Below, piece by piece: positions 35,237 to 42,953 of a stretch of DNA of 64,000 nt. Numbering within the stretch: position 1 is the first letter of the stretch; every line of letters starts with the position of its first letter. The stretch spans positions 2,418,001-2,482,000 of the forward strand of contig NZ_CP134779.1 in assembly GCF_031884435.1 (NCBI RefSeq). The letters run 5' to 3'. The DNA comes from Bosea sp. 685. Lineage in GTDB: Bacteria > Pseudomonadota > Alphaproteobacteria > Rhizobiales > Beijerinckiaceae. The notes below the pieces were generated by a model, which had not been told where the DNA came from, made no database searches, and saw only the letters and a list, made by a program, of their open reading frames with translations. Made by a program: the position numbers and the translations under genes.

Positions 35237-35445
35237 GTTCTCTGGGCCCCATTGCAGGGGTGCCAGAGCTAAGAGGGAATCCGGTGAGGCGTTAAGCCCA
35301 ATGCCGGAGCTGCCCCCGCAACTGTGAGCGGCGAGCCGCTGTCCATTCGTGTCACTGAGACCGCCAAGGTCTCGGGAAGGCCGGACAGCAGCCCTGACCC
35401 GTGAGCCAGGAGACCTGCCTCGACAACATGAACGTCCTCGGGCGG
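35237..35445 (+). promoter_or_regulatory. cobalamin (AdoCbl) riboswitch upstream of metE
   Basis: Conserved blocks in order are GGGGTGCCAGAG, AAGAGGGAATCCGGTG, GCCCCCGCAACTGT (35311-35324) and the B12 box GCCAGGAGACCTGCC (35405-35419). CTCGGGCGGGGTGTCCCGG follows, as in the nrdA leader. With metE downstream, this switch should turn off the B12-independent methionine synthase when cobalamin is available, leaving a MetH-type enzyme elsewhere to act. Confidence 0.94.
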
Positions 35446-35523
35446 GGTGTCCCGGTGGTGCGGTTGCGATTCCGCGCCGGCTCTCCGCTGCGGGGACGCA
35501 TACGTATCCGCTATGGCCTTTTG

Positions 35524-35539
35524 CCCCCAACTTATGGGG
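35524..35539 (+). promoter_or_regulatory. Shine-Dalgarno-sequestering hairpin before metE
   Basis: CCCCCAACTTATGGGG pairs CCCCA (35525-35529) with TGGGG (35535-35539). The GGGG is 8 bases before the TTG start at 35548. The nrdA leader ends in the same arrangement. It is the likely expression platform of the riboswitch. Confidence 0.6.
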
Positions 35540-35547
35540 TTAAGCCG

Positions 35548-37908
35548 TTGTCTACTTTCTCACTTCCTGCACTTCCTGTCGCCACATTGGGTACGCCGCG
35601 GATCGGTCCGCGCCGTGAACTCAAGCTCGCTCTCGAAAGCTTCTGGTCGGGCAAATCCGACGAGACCGCGCTCCTCGAGACCTCTGCCGCCTTGCGCGCC
35701 GCCAACTGGGCGCGTCAGAAGGCGCTTGGCGTCACGATCATCCCATCGAACGACTTCTCGCTCTACGATCAGGTGCTGGACACCAGCGCCATGGTCGGCG
35801 CGATTCCGGCGATCTATGGCTGGAAAGGCGGGCCGGTCTCGCTGGATGCGTATTTCGCCATGGCGCGCGGCTCGCAGGGCGAGACCGAGCGGCATACCTC
35901 CTGCGGCCACGCCCATCACGACCATGACCATTCCCACGGCGCTCCGGCGCAGGAAATGACCAAGTGGTTCGACACCAACTACCATTACATGGTGCCTGAA
36001 TTCGCGACCGGACAGCGTTTCGAACTCTCCTCGCTCAAGGCCGTCGATGAGTATCGCGAGGCCAGGGCGCTCGGCTACGAGACCCGGCCGGTGCTGCTCG
36101 GGCCGGTGACCTATCTCAAGCTCGGCAAGAGCAAGGACGCGACGCTCAATCCGCTCTCCCTTCTGGGCGAATTGCTGCCGGTCTATATCGACGTGCTGCG
36201 CCGGCTCGCCGCGAATGGGGCGGAATGGGTGCAGATCGACGAACCCTGTCTCGTGCTCGATCTCGATGCCGCCGCCCGCGAGGCGTTGCGCCGGAGCTAT
36301 GCGACGATCGCCCATGCGCTGCCGCCGCTGAAGATCATGCTGACGACCTATTTCGGCGGGCTCGGCGACAATCTCGATACGGCGCTGTCGCTTCCGGTCG
36401 CCGGGCTGCACCTGGACCTGATCCGCGCCCCGCGCCAGCTCGACGACGTCCTGGCGAAGGCGCCGCAGGGGCTCGTCCTGTCGCTCGGCGTCATCGATGG
36501 CCGCAATATCTGGCGCGCCGACCTGCCGGCCCTGCTCGACCGGCTCGAACCTGTCGTTGCGAAGCGCGGCACGGACCATGTCCAGATCGCGTCATCCTGC
36601 TCGCTCCTCCACACGCCGATCGATCTCGAATTGGAGCCCGATCTCGATCCCGACCTGAAGACCTGGCTGTCCTTCTCCATTCAGAAGATGGGCGAACTCG
36701 CCACGCTCGGCCGGGCGCTCAGCGCTGGTCGAGCTTCCGTCAGGGACGCGCTTGCGGCCTCAGGCCAGGCCGCAACGGCCCGCAAAGCCTCGCCGAAGGT
36801 GCATGATGCGGCGGTTGCCGCACGCATCGCCGCCGTGACAGCCGGAATGGCCGACCGCAAAAGCGCCTTTGCAGCCCGTGCGAAGATCCAGCGCCCGCGC
36901 TTCAACCTGCCTGCCTTCCCGACGACGACGATCGGCTCGTTCCCGCAGACGGCCGAGGTCCGCAAGGCCCGTTCGGCCCATGCCAAGGGCGCGCTCAGCG
37001 ATGCCGATTACGAGCAGTTCCTGCGCGAGGAGACCAAGCGGACCATCCGCTGGCAGGAGGAGATCGGTCTCGACGTGCTCGTCCACGGCGAATTCGAGCG
37101 CAACGACATGGTGCAGTATTTCGGCGAGCAGTTGGCCGGTTTCGCCTTCACCAAGCATGGCTGGGTGCAGAGCTACGGCTCGCGCTGCGTCCGCCCGCCG
37201 ATCCTGTTCGGCGACGTCTCGCGGCCGACGCCGATGACGGTCGGCTGGTGGACATATTCCCAGTCGCTGACGACGAAGCCGATGAAGGGCATGCTGACCG
37301 GCCCGGTGACCATCCTGAACTGGTCCTTCGTCCGCGACGACATCCCGCGCAGCGCCGCCTGCCGGCAGATCGCGCTGGCGATCCGGGACGAGGTCGCCGA
37401 CCTTGAAAAAGCCGGCGCCAGGATGATCCAGATCGACGAGGCCGCCCTACGCGAAGGCCTGCCGCTTCGGAAGGGCGAGTGGAAGGGCTATCTCGACTGG
37501 GCCGTGGGTAGCTTCAGGCTTTGCGCCTCGGGTGTTTCCGACGAAACGCAGGTCCATACCCATATGTGCTATTCGGAGTTCAACGACATCATCGACGCGA
37601 TCGGTGCCATGGATGCCGACGTCATCTCGATCGAGACCTCGCGCTCGAAGATGGAGCTCCTGGATGCGTTCCGAACCTACAAATATCCGAACGAGATCGG
37701 TCCCGGCGTCTACGACATCCATTCGCCGCGCGTGCCGGAGGTTGGGGAGATGACCGATTTGCTCGGGCTTGCCCGGCAACGCCTGGCGGATGGGCAGCTC
37801 TGGATCAATCCGGATTGCGGGCTGAAGACCCGCAAATGGGAAGAGGTCCGGCCAGCGCTCGTCAACATGGTCGAGGCCGCGCGGGCCATTCGCGCAGCCG
37901 CTCGATAA
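35548..37908 (+). CDS. metE: cobalamin-independent methionine synthase
   Basis: The 786-residue enzyme transfers the methyl group of 5-methyl-tetrahydropteroyl-polyglutamate to homocysteine. Both halves are present: the N-terminal barrel (TPRIGPRRELKLALESFWSG) and the C-terminal catalytic barrel beginning near LPAFPTTTIGSFPQT. Zinc ligands are in HTHMCYSEF (His and Cys), a Glu in ISIETSRS and the Cys of NPDCGLKTRKW. The TTG at 35548 is taken as start because MSTFSLPALPVATLGTPRIG is the normal family N-terminus and the upstream ATG frame lies inside the riboswitch. An unusual His-rich segment is at residues 116-130. Confidence 0.95.
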   Translation: MSTFSLPALPVATLGTPRIGPRRELKLALESFWSGKSDETALLETSAALRAANWARQKALGVTIIPSNDFSLYDQVLDTSAMVGAIPAIYGWKGGPVSLDAYFAMARGSQGETERHTSCGHAHHDHDHSHGAPAQEMTKWFDTNYHYMVPEFATGQRFELSSLKAVDEYREARALGYETRPVLLGPVTYLKLGKSKDATLNPLSLLGELLPVYIDVLRRLAANGAEWVQIDEPCLVLDLDAAAREALRRSYATIAHALPPLKIMLTTYFGGLGDNLDTALSLPVAGLHLDLIRAPRQLDDVLAKAPQGLVLSLGVIDGRNIWRADLPALLDRLEPVVAKRGTDHVQIASSCSLLHTPIDLELEPDLDPDLKTWLSFSIQKMGELATLGRALSAGRASVRDALAASGQAATARKASPKVHDAAVAARIAAVTAGMADRKSAFAARAKIQRPRFNLPAFPTTTIGSFPQTAEVRKARSAHAKGALSDADYEQFLREETKRTIRWQEEIGLDVLVHGEFERNDMVQYFGEQLAGFAFTKHGWVQSYGSRCVRPPILFGDVSRPTPMTVGWWTYSQSLTTKPMKGMLTGPVTILNWSFVRDDIPRSAACRQIALAIRDEVADLEKAGARMIQIDEAALREGLPLRKGEWKGYLDWAVGSFRLCASGVSDETQVHTHMCYSEFNDIIDAIGAMDADVISIETSRSKMELLDAFRTYKYPNEIGPGVYDIHSPRVPEVGEMTDLLGLARQRLADGQLWINPDCGLKTRKWEEVRPALVNMVEAARAIRAAAR

Positions 37909-37919
37909 GCACCTGAATC

Positions 37920-37952
37920 ATGTTGCGGCCGCGCTCGGCGCGGCCGCAACAT
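37920..37952. terminator. 15-bp GC-rich stem-loop after metE
   Basis: ATGTTGCGGCCGCGC, loop TCG, GCGCGGCCGCAACAT: a perfect 15-bp stem starting 12 bases after the metE stop. No strong T-run follows, so it may work with Rho or as an mRNA 3' end protector. Confidence 0.65.
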
Positions 37953-38083
37953 CGGATTGTCGGATATGGCTGGAAGGCCCAGGCTCAGATGCCCCTCGGC
38001 ATGTTGCGCCTTGCCTTCTATCTGGAACGCGCAGGGCCGATTCGGGCGTTGCGCCGCCTATCCAATCAGAAGCCACGCTGCAG

Positions 38084-39892
38084 ATGCCGCTTTCGATCCA
38101 GACCATACTGAGCTCACGGCAGCCATTCGTGCTGCTGGAGGATCGTCTCGCCGGATCGGCCCCAGCGCGGCTTTATTGCGATCCGGTCGAGATCGTCTCC
38201 TGTGTTCATGGCGACGACGTTCCGGCCGCGTTGCGTAGGATCGAGGACGGCCTGGCGCGTGGGCTCCATGCCGCCGGCTTCCTGGCTTACGAGCTGGGTT
38301 ATGCCTTCGAGCCTCGGCTCGTGGCGTCGATGCCCTCGAACCGCGCATTGCCCCTGCTGTGGTTCGGGCTGTTCCGCGAGCCGTTGGAGGTCGCGCCGGT
38401 TGAACTCGACCGGCACTTCGCGGGTCTGGCTCCGCCGCTGCCGCTCGGTCTGGTTCAGCCAGGGCTCGACGCTTCCGCGCATGCCGCCAGGCTCGGGCGC
38501 GTGCTCGACTATCTGCAAGCCGGTGACGCCTATCAGATCAATCTGACCTTCCCGGTCGACTTCCGCTACGATGGCGAGCCGCTCGCGCTTTATGCCGCGT
38601 TGCGAGCCAGTCAGCCGGTATCGCATGGGGGGATCGTCGCCTTTGAAGACGCCACGATCCTGTCGGTCTCGCCGGAGCTCTTCCTGGAGGTGGAATCCGG
38701 TCGGGCGACGACGCGCCCGATGAAGGGAACTGCGTCGCGTCTCGGCGAACCCGTGGCCGATCGGGTCGCCATGACGGCGCTGCAGGCCGACCCGAAGCAA
38801 CGCGCTGAAAACCTCATGATCGTCGACCTGTTGCGCAACGATCTGGGGCGGATCAGCGTGCTGGGTTCGGTCGCGGTGCCGAGCCTCTTCAAGGTCGAAA
38901 CCTACCCCACATTCCACACGCTGACATCGACCGTGACATCCAGCTTGCAGCCCGGCCTTTCGCTCGAAGAGCTCATGCGGGCGGCCTTCCCGTGCGGCTC
39001 GATCACCGGTGCACCCAAGCTGCGGGCGATGCAGATCATCCGCGAGATCGAGGACGGTCCGCGGGATGTCTATACCGGAGCGATCGGCGCAATCGCTCCC
39101 AATGGCGATCTGCGCTTCAACGTCGCCATTCGCACCGCGGCGATCTTTCCCGATGGGGCAGGGCGCTATGGTGTCGGCGGTGGCATCGTGGCGGATTCAG
39201 AGGCCGCGAGCGAATACACTGAGGCCTTGCTCAAGGCCCGCGTCCTGACCGATCTCGCCGAGGATTACGGCCTGATCGAAACATTGCGCTGGTCATCGGA
39301 AACGGGTTTCGCACGCCTGCAATTGCATCTCGACCGCCTCGACCGTTCGGCAAGCGCGCTTGGCTTCCATTTCGACCGCCACGATGCGCAAGCCAGGCTC
39401 GACAGCCTGGCGGCAACCTTCGACACGCAAGACGATCGGCGCATCCGCCTCGAACTGCGCCGCGACGGGGTTCTCGATGTCGCCGCACCGGTGTTGGCGG
39501 AGGAGCCGGAGCGACGGCTCGGCGTCATCGTCGCAGCCGACAGGACCGACGCCGCCGATCCCTTCCTACGGCACAAGACGACGCGCCGCCGGCTCTTTGA
39601 GGCCGCCTACGCGGCGGCGCTCATGCAGGGAGCCGATGAGGCGATCTTCCTGAACCGCGCCGGCTTCGTGACGGAATCGGCGCGCAGCACCATCTTTGTC
39701 GAGCGGGGCGGGATCCTGCTGACGCCGCCGCTGAGCGATGGCGTCTTGCCGGGCGTGCTACGCCAAAGCCTGATCGAAAGCGGCGAAGCCATTGAGCAAC
39801 AACTCGTATTTGATGATCTTGCGCGCGCGGAGCGCTGGTTCCTGGGCAACAGCTTGCGCGGACTGAGACATGCTCAACTCGGGAACCTATAG
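38084..39892 (+). CDS. pabB-pabC: aminodeoxychorismate synthase component I / aminodeoxychorismate lyase fusion
   Basis: The 602-residue protein joins two folate enzymes. PabB (residues about 1-385) shows AYQINLTFPVDF, RPMKGTASR (with the Lys of the PIKGT-type loop), ENLMIVDLLRNDLGRI and FPCGSITGAPKLRAMQII. PabC (from about 390) is a PLP lyase of the branched-chain aminotransferase fold. It has DPFLRHKTTRRRLFEAA with the probable PLP Lys and ADEAIFLNRAGFVTESARS. Together they make 4-aminobenzoate from chorismate, with glutamine amidotransferase PabA encoded elsewhere. Fused forms are common in alphaproteobacteria. Confidence 0.93.
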   Translation: MPLSIQTILSSRQPFVLLEDRLAGSAPARLYCDPVEIVSCVHGDDVPAALRRIEDGLARGLHAAGFLAYELGYAFEPRLVASMPSNRALPLLWFGLFREPLEVAPVELDRHFAGLAPPLPLGLVQPGLDASAHAARLGRVLDYLQAGDAYQINLTFPVDFRYDGEPLALYAALRASQPVSHGGIVAFEDATILSVSPELFLEVESGRATTRPMKGTASRLGEPVADRVAMTALQADPKQRAENLMIVDLLRNDLGRISVLGSVAVPSLFKVETYPTFHTLTSTVTSSLQPGLSLEELMRAAFPCGSITGAPKLRAMQIIREIEDGPRDVYTGAIGAIAPNGDLRFNVAIRTAAIFPDGAGRYGVGGGIVADSEAASEYTEALLKARVLTDLAEDYGLIETLRWSSETGFARLQLHLDRLDRSASALGFHFDRHDAQARLDSLAATFDTQDDRRIRLELRRDGVLDVAAPVLAEEPERRLGVIVAADRTDAADPFLRHKTTRRRLFEAAYAAALMQGADEAIFLNRAGFVTESARSTIFVERGGILLTPPLSDGVLPGVLRQSLIESGEAIEQQLVFDDLARAERWFLGNSLRGLRHAQLGNL

Positions 39893-40059
39893 CGACGCTT
39901 TGGGAGAAGCCGGAGATCGCGGGCGAGGATGAATTGGAACAGGCCTGACCGGCGGGGGGTTACAGTCTTGCTCGCGCCGATCGACGCGTTTCCTGCCGTG
40001 GCTGCATATGTCCGGCACGGCTTCATGATCGACCAAAACTCAGCAAGGAGAAGCTCGCG

Positions 40060-40314
40060 ATGAAAGACAGCGTCAAGGAGAACATGGAGGTCATCGGGGC
40101 CGACGGTGTGCGTGTCGGGACGGTCGATCACTTCGAGGGCGGCCGCATCAAGCTCAAGATGAGCGACAGCTACGGGAAGCACGAGGGCCATCATCATTAC
40201 ATCGAGGCCGGCTTCGTGGCTGGCGTCGAGGGGAACAAGGTTCGCCTCTCCGCGAATGCGGATGTCGCCGTGACCCTGGAGGAGGAAAAATCCGGACGGC
40301 CCGTGGTCCTCTGA
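40060..40314 (+). CDS. DUF2171 small protein
   Basis: The 84-residue protein begins VKENMEVIGADGVRVGTVDH with the PRC-barrel-like pattern of DUF2171 proteins. KLKMSDSYGKHEGHHHYIEA, a conserved-looking acidic/His segment, follows. AGGAG lies upstream of the ATG. The function is unknown; relatives are frequent in soil alphaproteobacteria and linked to envelope or stress. Confidence 0.8.
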   Translation: MKDSVKENMEVIGADGVRVGTVDHFEGGRIKLKMSDSYGKHEGHHHYIEAGFVAGVEGNKVRLSANADVAVTLEEEKSGRPVVL

Positions 40315-40350
40315 TGCCTCTCGAGGCGGTCGCATCGGCTGCCTCGATAA

Positions 40351-40524
40351 GGCTTCGTGCTGACGACCCGCAGCAGCGATTTCGAACTCCATATTGGTCA
40401 GGACATCTCGATCGGCTATCCGGGCCGCTCCAGCACGATGGTTGAGCTCTATCTGTGGGAATCGTATACGTTTCCGATGCTGACGTCAGAAGCCGCTGTC
40501 GTCCTGGCGCCGGTGAGCCCATGA
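40351..40524 (+). pseudogene. encapsulin shell-protein C-terminal remnant
   Basis: The frame 40351-40524 reads GFVLTTRSSDFELHIGQDIS, then IGYPGRSSTMVELYLWESYT, then FPMLTSEAAVVLAP. This strongly resembles the last 55 residues of family 1 encapsulins (linocin M18-like), whose ends read RGGDFELxxGQDxSIGY and ETFTFQxLTPEAA. A stop lies just upstream in frame and the preceding CTCGAT suggests a frameshift. The rest of the shell gene is absent. Its TGA overlaps the ATG of the NADH dehydrogenase gene (ATGA), as if the intact gene once preceded it in an operon. Confidence 0.75.
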
Positions 40525-41801
40525 CCGCTTCGTCCGCACATCATGTCGTCATCGTCGGGGCCGGCTTCGGCGGCCTCGAAGCGGCGCGCGATCTCGCAGG
40601 CGCGCCGGTGCGCATGACCGTCATCGACCGGCGTAATCATCACCTGTTCCAGCCTTTGCTCTACCAGGTGGCGGTTGCTTCGCTCGCGACATCGGAGATC
40701 GCCTGGCCGATCCGCTCTCTGCTGCACCGGTACAAGAACGTCACGACGCTGCTGGGGAGCGTCGTTGGCGTGAAGGTCCAAGAGAAGGAGGTTTTGCTGG
40801 ACGGCGAGCCGCCGATCGCCTTCGACACCCTGATTCTGGCGACCGGCGCGCGCCATGCCTATTTCGGCCATGATGAATGGGAACCCTATGCGCCCGGCCT
40901 GAAGACCCTCGAGGATGCAACCAAAATCAGGCGTCGCATTCTGTCGGCCTTCGAGCAGGCCGAGTGGGAAACGGATGAGGCCCGGCGCGCCACATTCCTC
41001 ACCTTCGTGATCATCGGCGCAGGTCCGACTGGCGTGGAGCTCGCCGGCACGATCGCCGAGCTCGCCCGAGATACGCTGCACGGCGATTTTCGCAATTTCG
41101 ATACCCATAGCGCGCGTGTCGTCCTCATCGAAGCCGGCCCGCGCATCCTCGCCGGCTTCAGCGAGGATCTGTCGGCTTATGCCCACCAGGCGCTGATGCG
41201 TCTCGGGGTCGAGATCAAGCTCGGGCACGCTGTCTCAAAATGCGGCGAGGATGGTGTCGAGCTCGGCGAAGAGTTTCTCCCGGCAAAGACGATTTTGTGG
41301 GCCGCGGGCGTCGCGGCTTCGCCGGCGGCCGATTGGCTGAACGCGCCCGCTGACCGGGCCGGGCGGGTTCTCGTGGAGGGCGACCTCGCCCTCCCGGGAC
41401 ATCCGGACATCTTTGTGATCGGCGATACCGCCCATGTCGCAGCAGTGGATGGAAAGCTTGTTCCCGGCGTCGCGCCGGCGGCCAAACAGGGGGGCCGCTA
41501 TGTCGCCGCGGTGATCAAGGCCCGGTTGAGCAACGGAAGCGTGCCGCCGCCATTCCATTACAAGAACGCCGGCAATCTCGCGACGATTGGAAAGCGCGCG
41601 GCCATCGTCGATTTCGGCTGGATCAAGCTGAAAGGGCGCCTGGCCTGGTGGATGTGGGGCATCGCTCACATCTTCTTCCTGATCGGACTGCGCAACCGTC
41701 TCACCGTCGCCTTGAGCTGGCTGTGGATCTATATCAGCGGGCAGCGCAGCGCCCGCCTCATCACGCAAGGCCAAGCGAAGAAAGGTGAGGCACCGAATTA
41801 G
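40521..41801 (+). CDS. ndh: type II NADH dehydrogenase (NDH-2)
   Basis: The 426-residue flavoprotein has an FAD-binding loop VVIVGAGFGGLEAARDL (residues 9-25), then NHHLFQPLLYQVA, typical of NDH-2. The NADH-binding loop is FVIIGAGPTGVELAG near residue 165. The C-terminal membrane-contact part has RLAWWMWGIAHIFFLIGLRN. It should pass electrons from NADH to quinone without proton pumping. The start overlaps the encapsulin remnant stop by 4 bases. Confidence 0.9.
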   Translation: MTASSAHHVVIVGAGFGGLEAARDLAGAPVRMTVIDRRNHHLFQPLLYQVAVASLATSEIAWPIRSLLHRYKNVTTLLGSVVGVKVQEKEVLLDGEPPIAFDTLILATGARHAYFGHDEWEPYAPGLKTLEDATKIRRRILSAFEQAEWETDEARRATFLTFVIIGAGPTGVELAGTIAELARDTLHGDFRNFDTHSARVVLIEAGPRILAGFSEDLSAYAHQALMRLGVEIKLGHAVSKCGEDGVELGEEFLPAKTILWAAGVAASPAADWLNAPADRAGRVLVEGDLALPGHPDIFVIGDTAHVAAVDGKLVPGVAPAAKQGGRYVAAVIKARLSNGSVPPPFHYKNAGNLATIGKRAAIVDFGWIKLKGRLAWWMWGIAHIFFLIGLRNRLTVALSWLWIYISGQRSARLITQGQAKKGEAPN

Positions 41802-41857
41802 AGTACGACGACCTTACTTCTGGCGTTAAACTGGGGAGAGCAGGCGGATGGACGCTT

Positions 41858-42952
41858 CTAGCGATCGCCGGCGGCGATATTCATAAGCCGATCTCGGACG
41901 CCAAGCAGGGTTTCGCACAGGCTTTCCAGCTCGCTGACCGAGAAGCCGGCTGCGAGTTCGGGCAGGTGCGCTGCCAGCCGGTCGCGCAGCACGCCGTTGA
42001 AGCGGGCCTCGCCAGCCGGTGAAACCACCAGACCGTTCTCCTGCTCGAACGCCGCGTTCCAGGCCACTGCCTCCTCCTGGGCTAAACCCGCCGGCAGATC
42101 GAGTTTCAGTGTTCCCTCGCTCAATCGCACGGGATAGCCGCCCGGCAAGCCGTTCGGCCCCGGGACATGGCCGCGCCACTCCCGGCCTGCCGCCATGGCG
42201 AGCAGCATCGGCACGCCGCTGGCGCCGGAAATCTCGATGACCGGCTCGGGCGTCAACTGGATGTCGGCGAAGCGCGCGAAGGCATCACCGACCTCACGGC
42301 CGTCGATCCAGACGCGCGGCGGCGTTCCACCCCGTTGCGCCGGCGGGCGTCGCCAGGCCGCGAGGTTTTGATAATGGGCGAGAACCTTGACCTCCGCGCC
42401 GGCGGGAACGGAAGCCGAGCCGGCGAAGACATTGGACAGGATGGCGACATTGCCCATGCCGCAGGCGACATCGTGGCCGAGCGCCGTGATGATGCTGTTG
42501 ACGACATCCGGGAAGCTGCAGTTCACGAGTGTGACCGGCTTACCCGAGCGAGTGATCGCCGCCGCGACGCGAGCGCTGATCAGCGCCTGGAAGACGGCGG
42601 TCGCGCTCAGGCCGCCCTCAGCGACAAGGTTCGTCCAGGCATTGCCGCGCTGGGCAATGACCTGCGAGGTCTGGATCGAGGCGGCCTGCACCAGGATGCG
42701 CGGGCCGGTCGCGGCGAGCAATGCGTCGGCGGCGTCGGGCGCCAACAGGTCGATTGCATGCGTGTCGAAGCGCGCCGGCTTGCCGAACAGGGCGGCCCGG
42801 GCGTTGGCGGCCGTGCGCAGCCAGCGCAACCGTTCCTGATTGCGGCCGGCGATGGTGATGTGCACCGGCTCTTCCGCCGTCGCGGCGATGTCGAAGGCGA
42901 TGCGCGCGGCAAAGCCGCCCGTGCCGGAGATCAGAATGTCGCAGGCGGCCAT
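41858..42952 (-). CDS. Rossmann-fold protein, saccharopine dehydrogenase-like
   Basis: The 364-residue protein opens with a dinucleotide-binding strand, CDILISGTGGFAARIAFDIA (residues 4-23), then HITIAGRNQERLRWL with a ribose-side Arg. This suits an NAD(P)-dependent dehydrogenase of the saccharopine-dehydrogenase or KR type. The rest does not match a family I can name. It begins a few bases after the acyl-CoA ligase stop and is the last gene of the minus-strand operon of the IclR-controlled catabolic locus. Confidence 0.65.
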   Translation of the reverse strand: MAACDILISGTGGFAARIAFDIAATAEEPVHITIAGRNQERLRWLRTAANARAALFGKPARFDTHAIDLLAPDAADALLAATGPRILVQAASIQTSQVIAQRGNAWTNLVAEGGLSATAVFQALISARVAAAITRSGKPVTLVNCSFPDVVNSIITALGHDVACGMGNVAILSNVFAGSASVPAGAEVKVLAHYQNLAAWRRPPAQRGGTPPRVWIDGREVGDAFARFADIQLTPEPVIEISGASGVPMLLAMAAGREWRGHVPGPNGLPGGYPVRLSEGTLKLDLPAGLAQEEAVAWNAAFEQENGLVVSPAGEARFNGVLRDRLAAHLPELAAGFSVSELESLCETLLGVRDRLMNIAAGDR

Positions 42953-42953
42953 C

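Noticed and set aside
35401..35547. An upstream in-frame ATG for metE
   Set aside because: The extra 49 residues are encoded by the riboswitch and have no homology expected of MetE.
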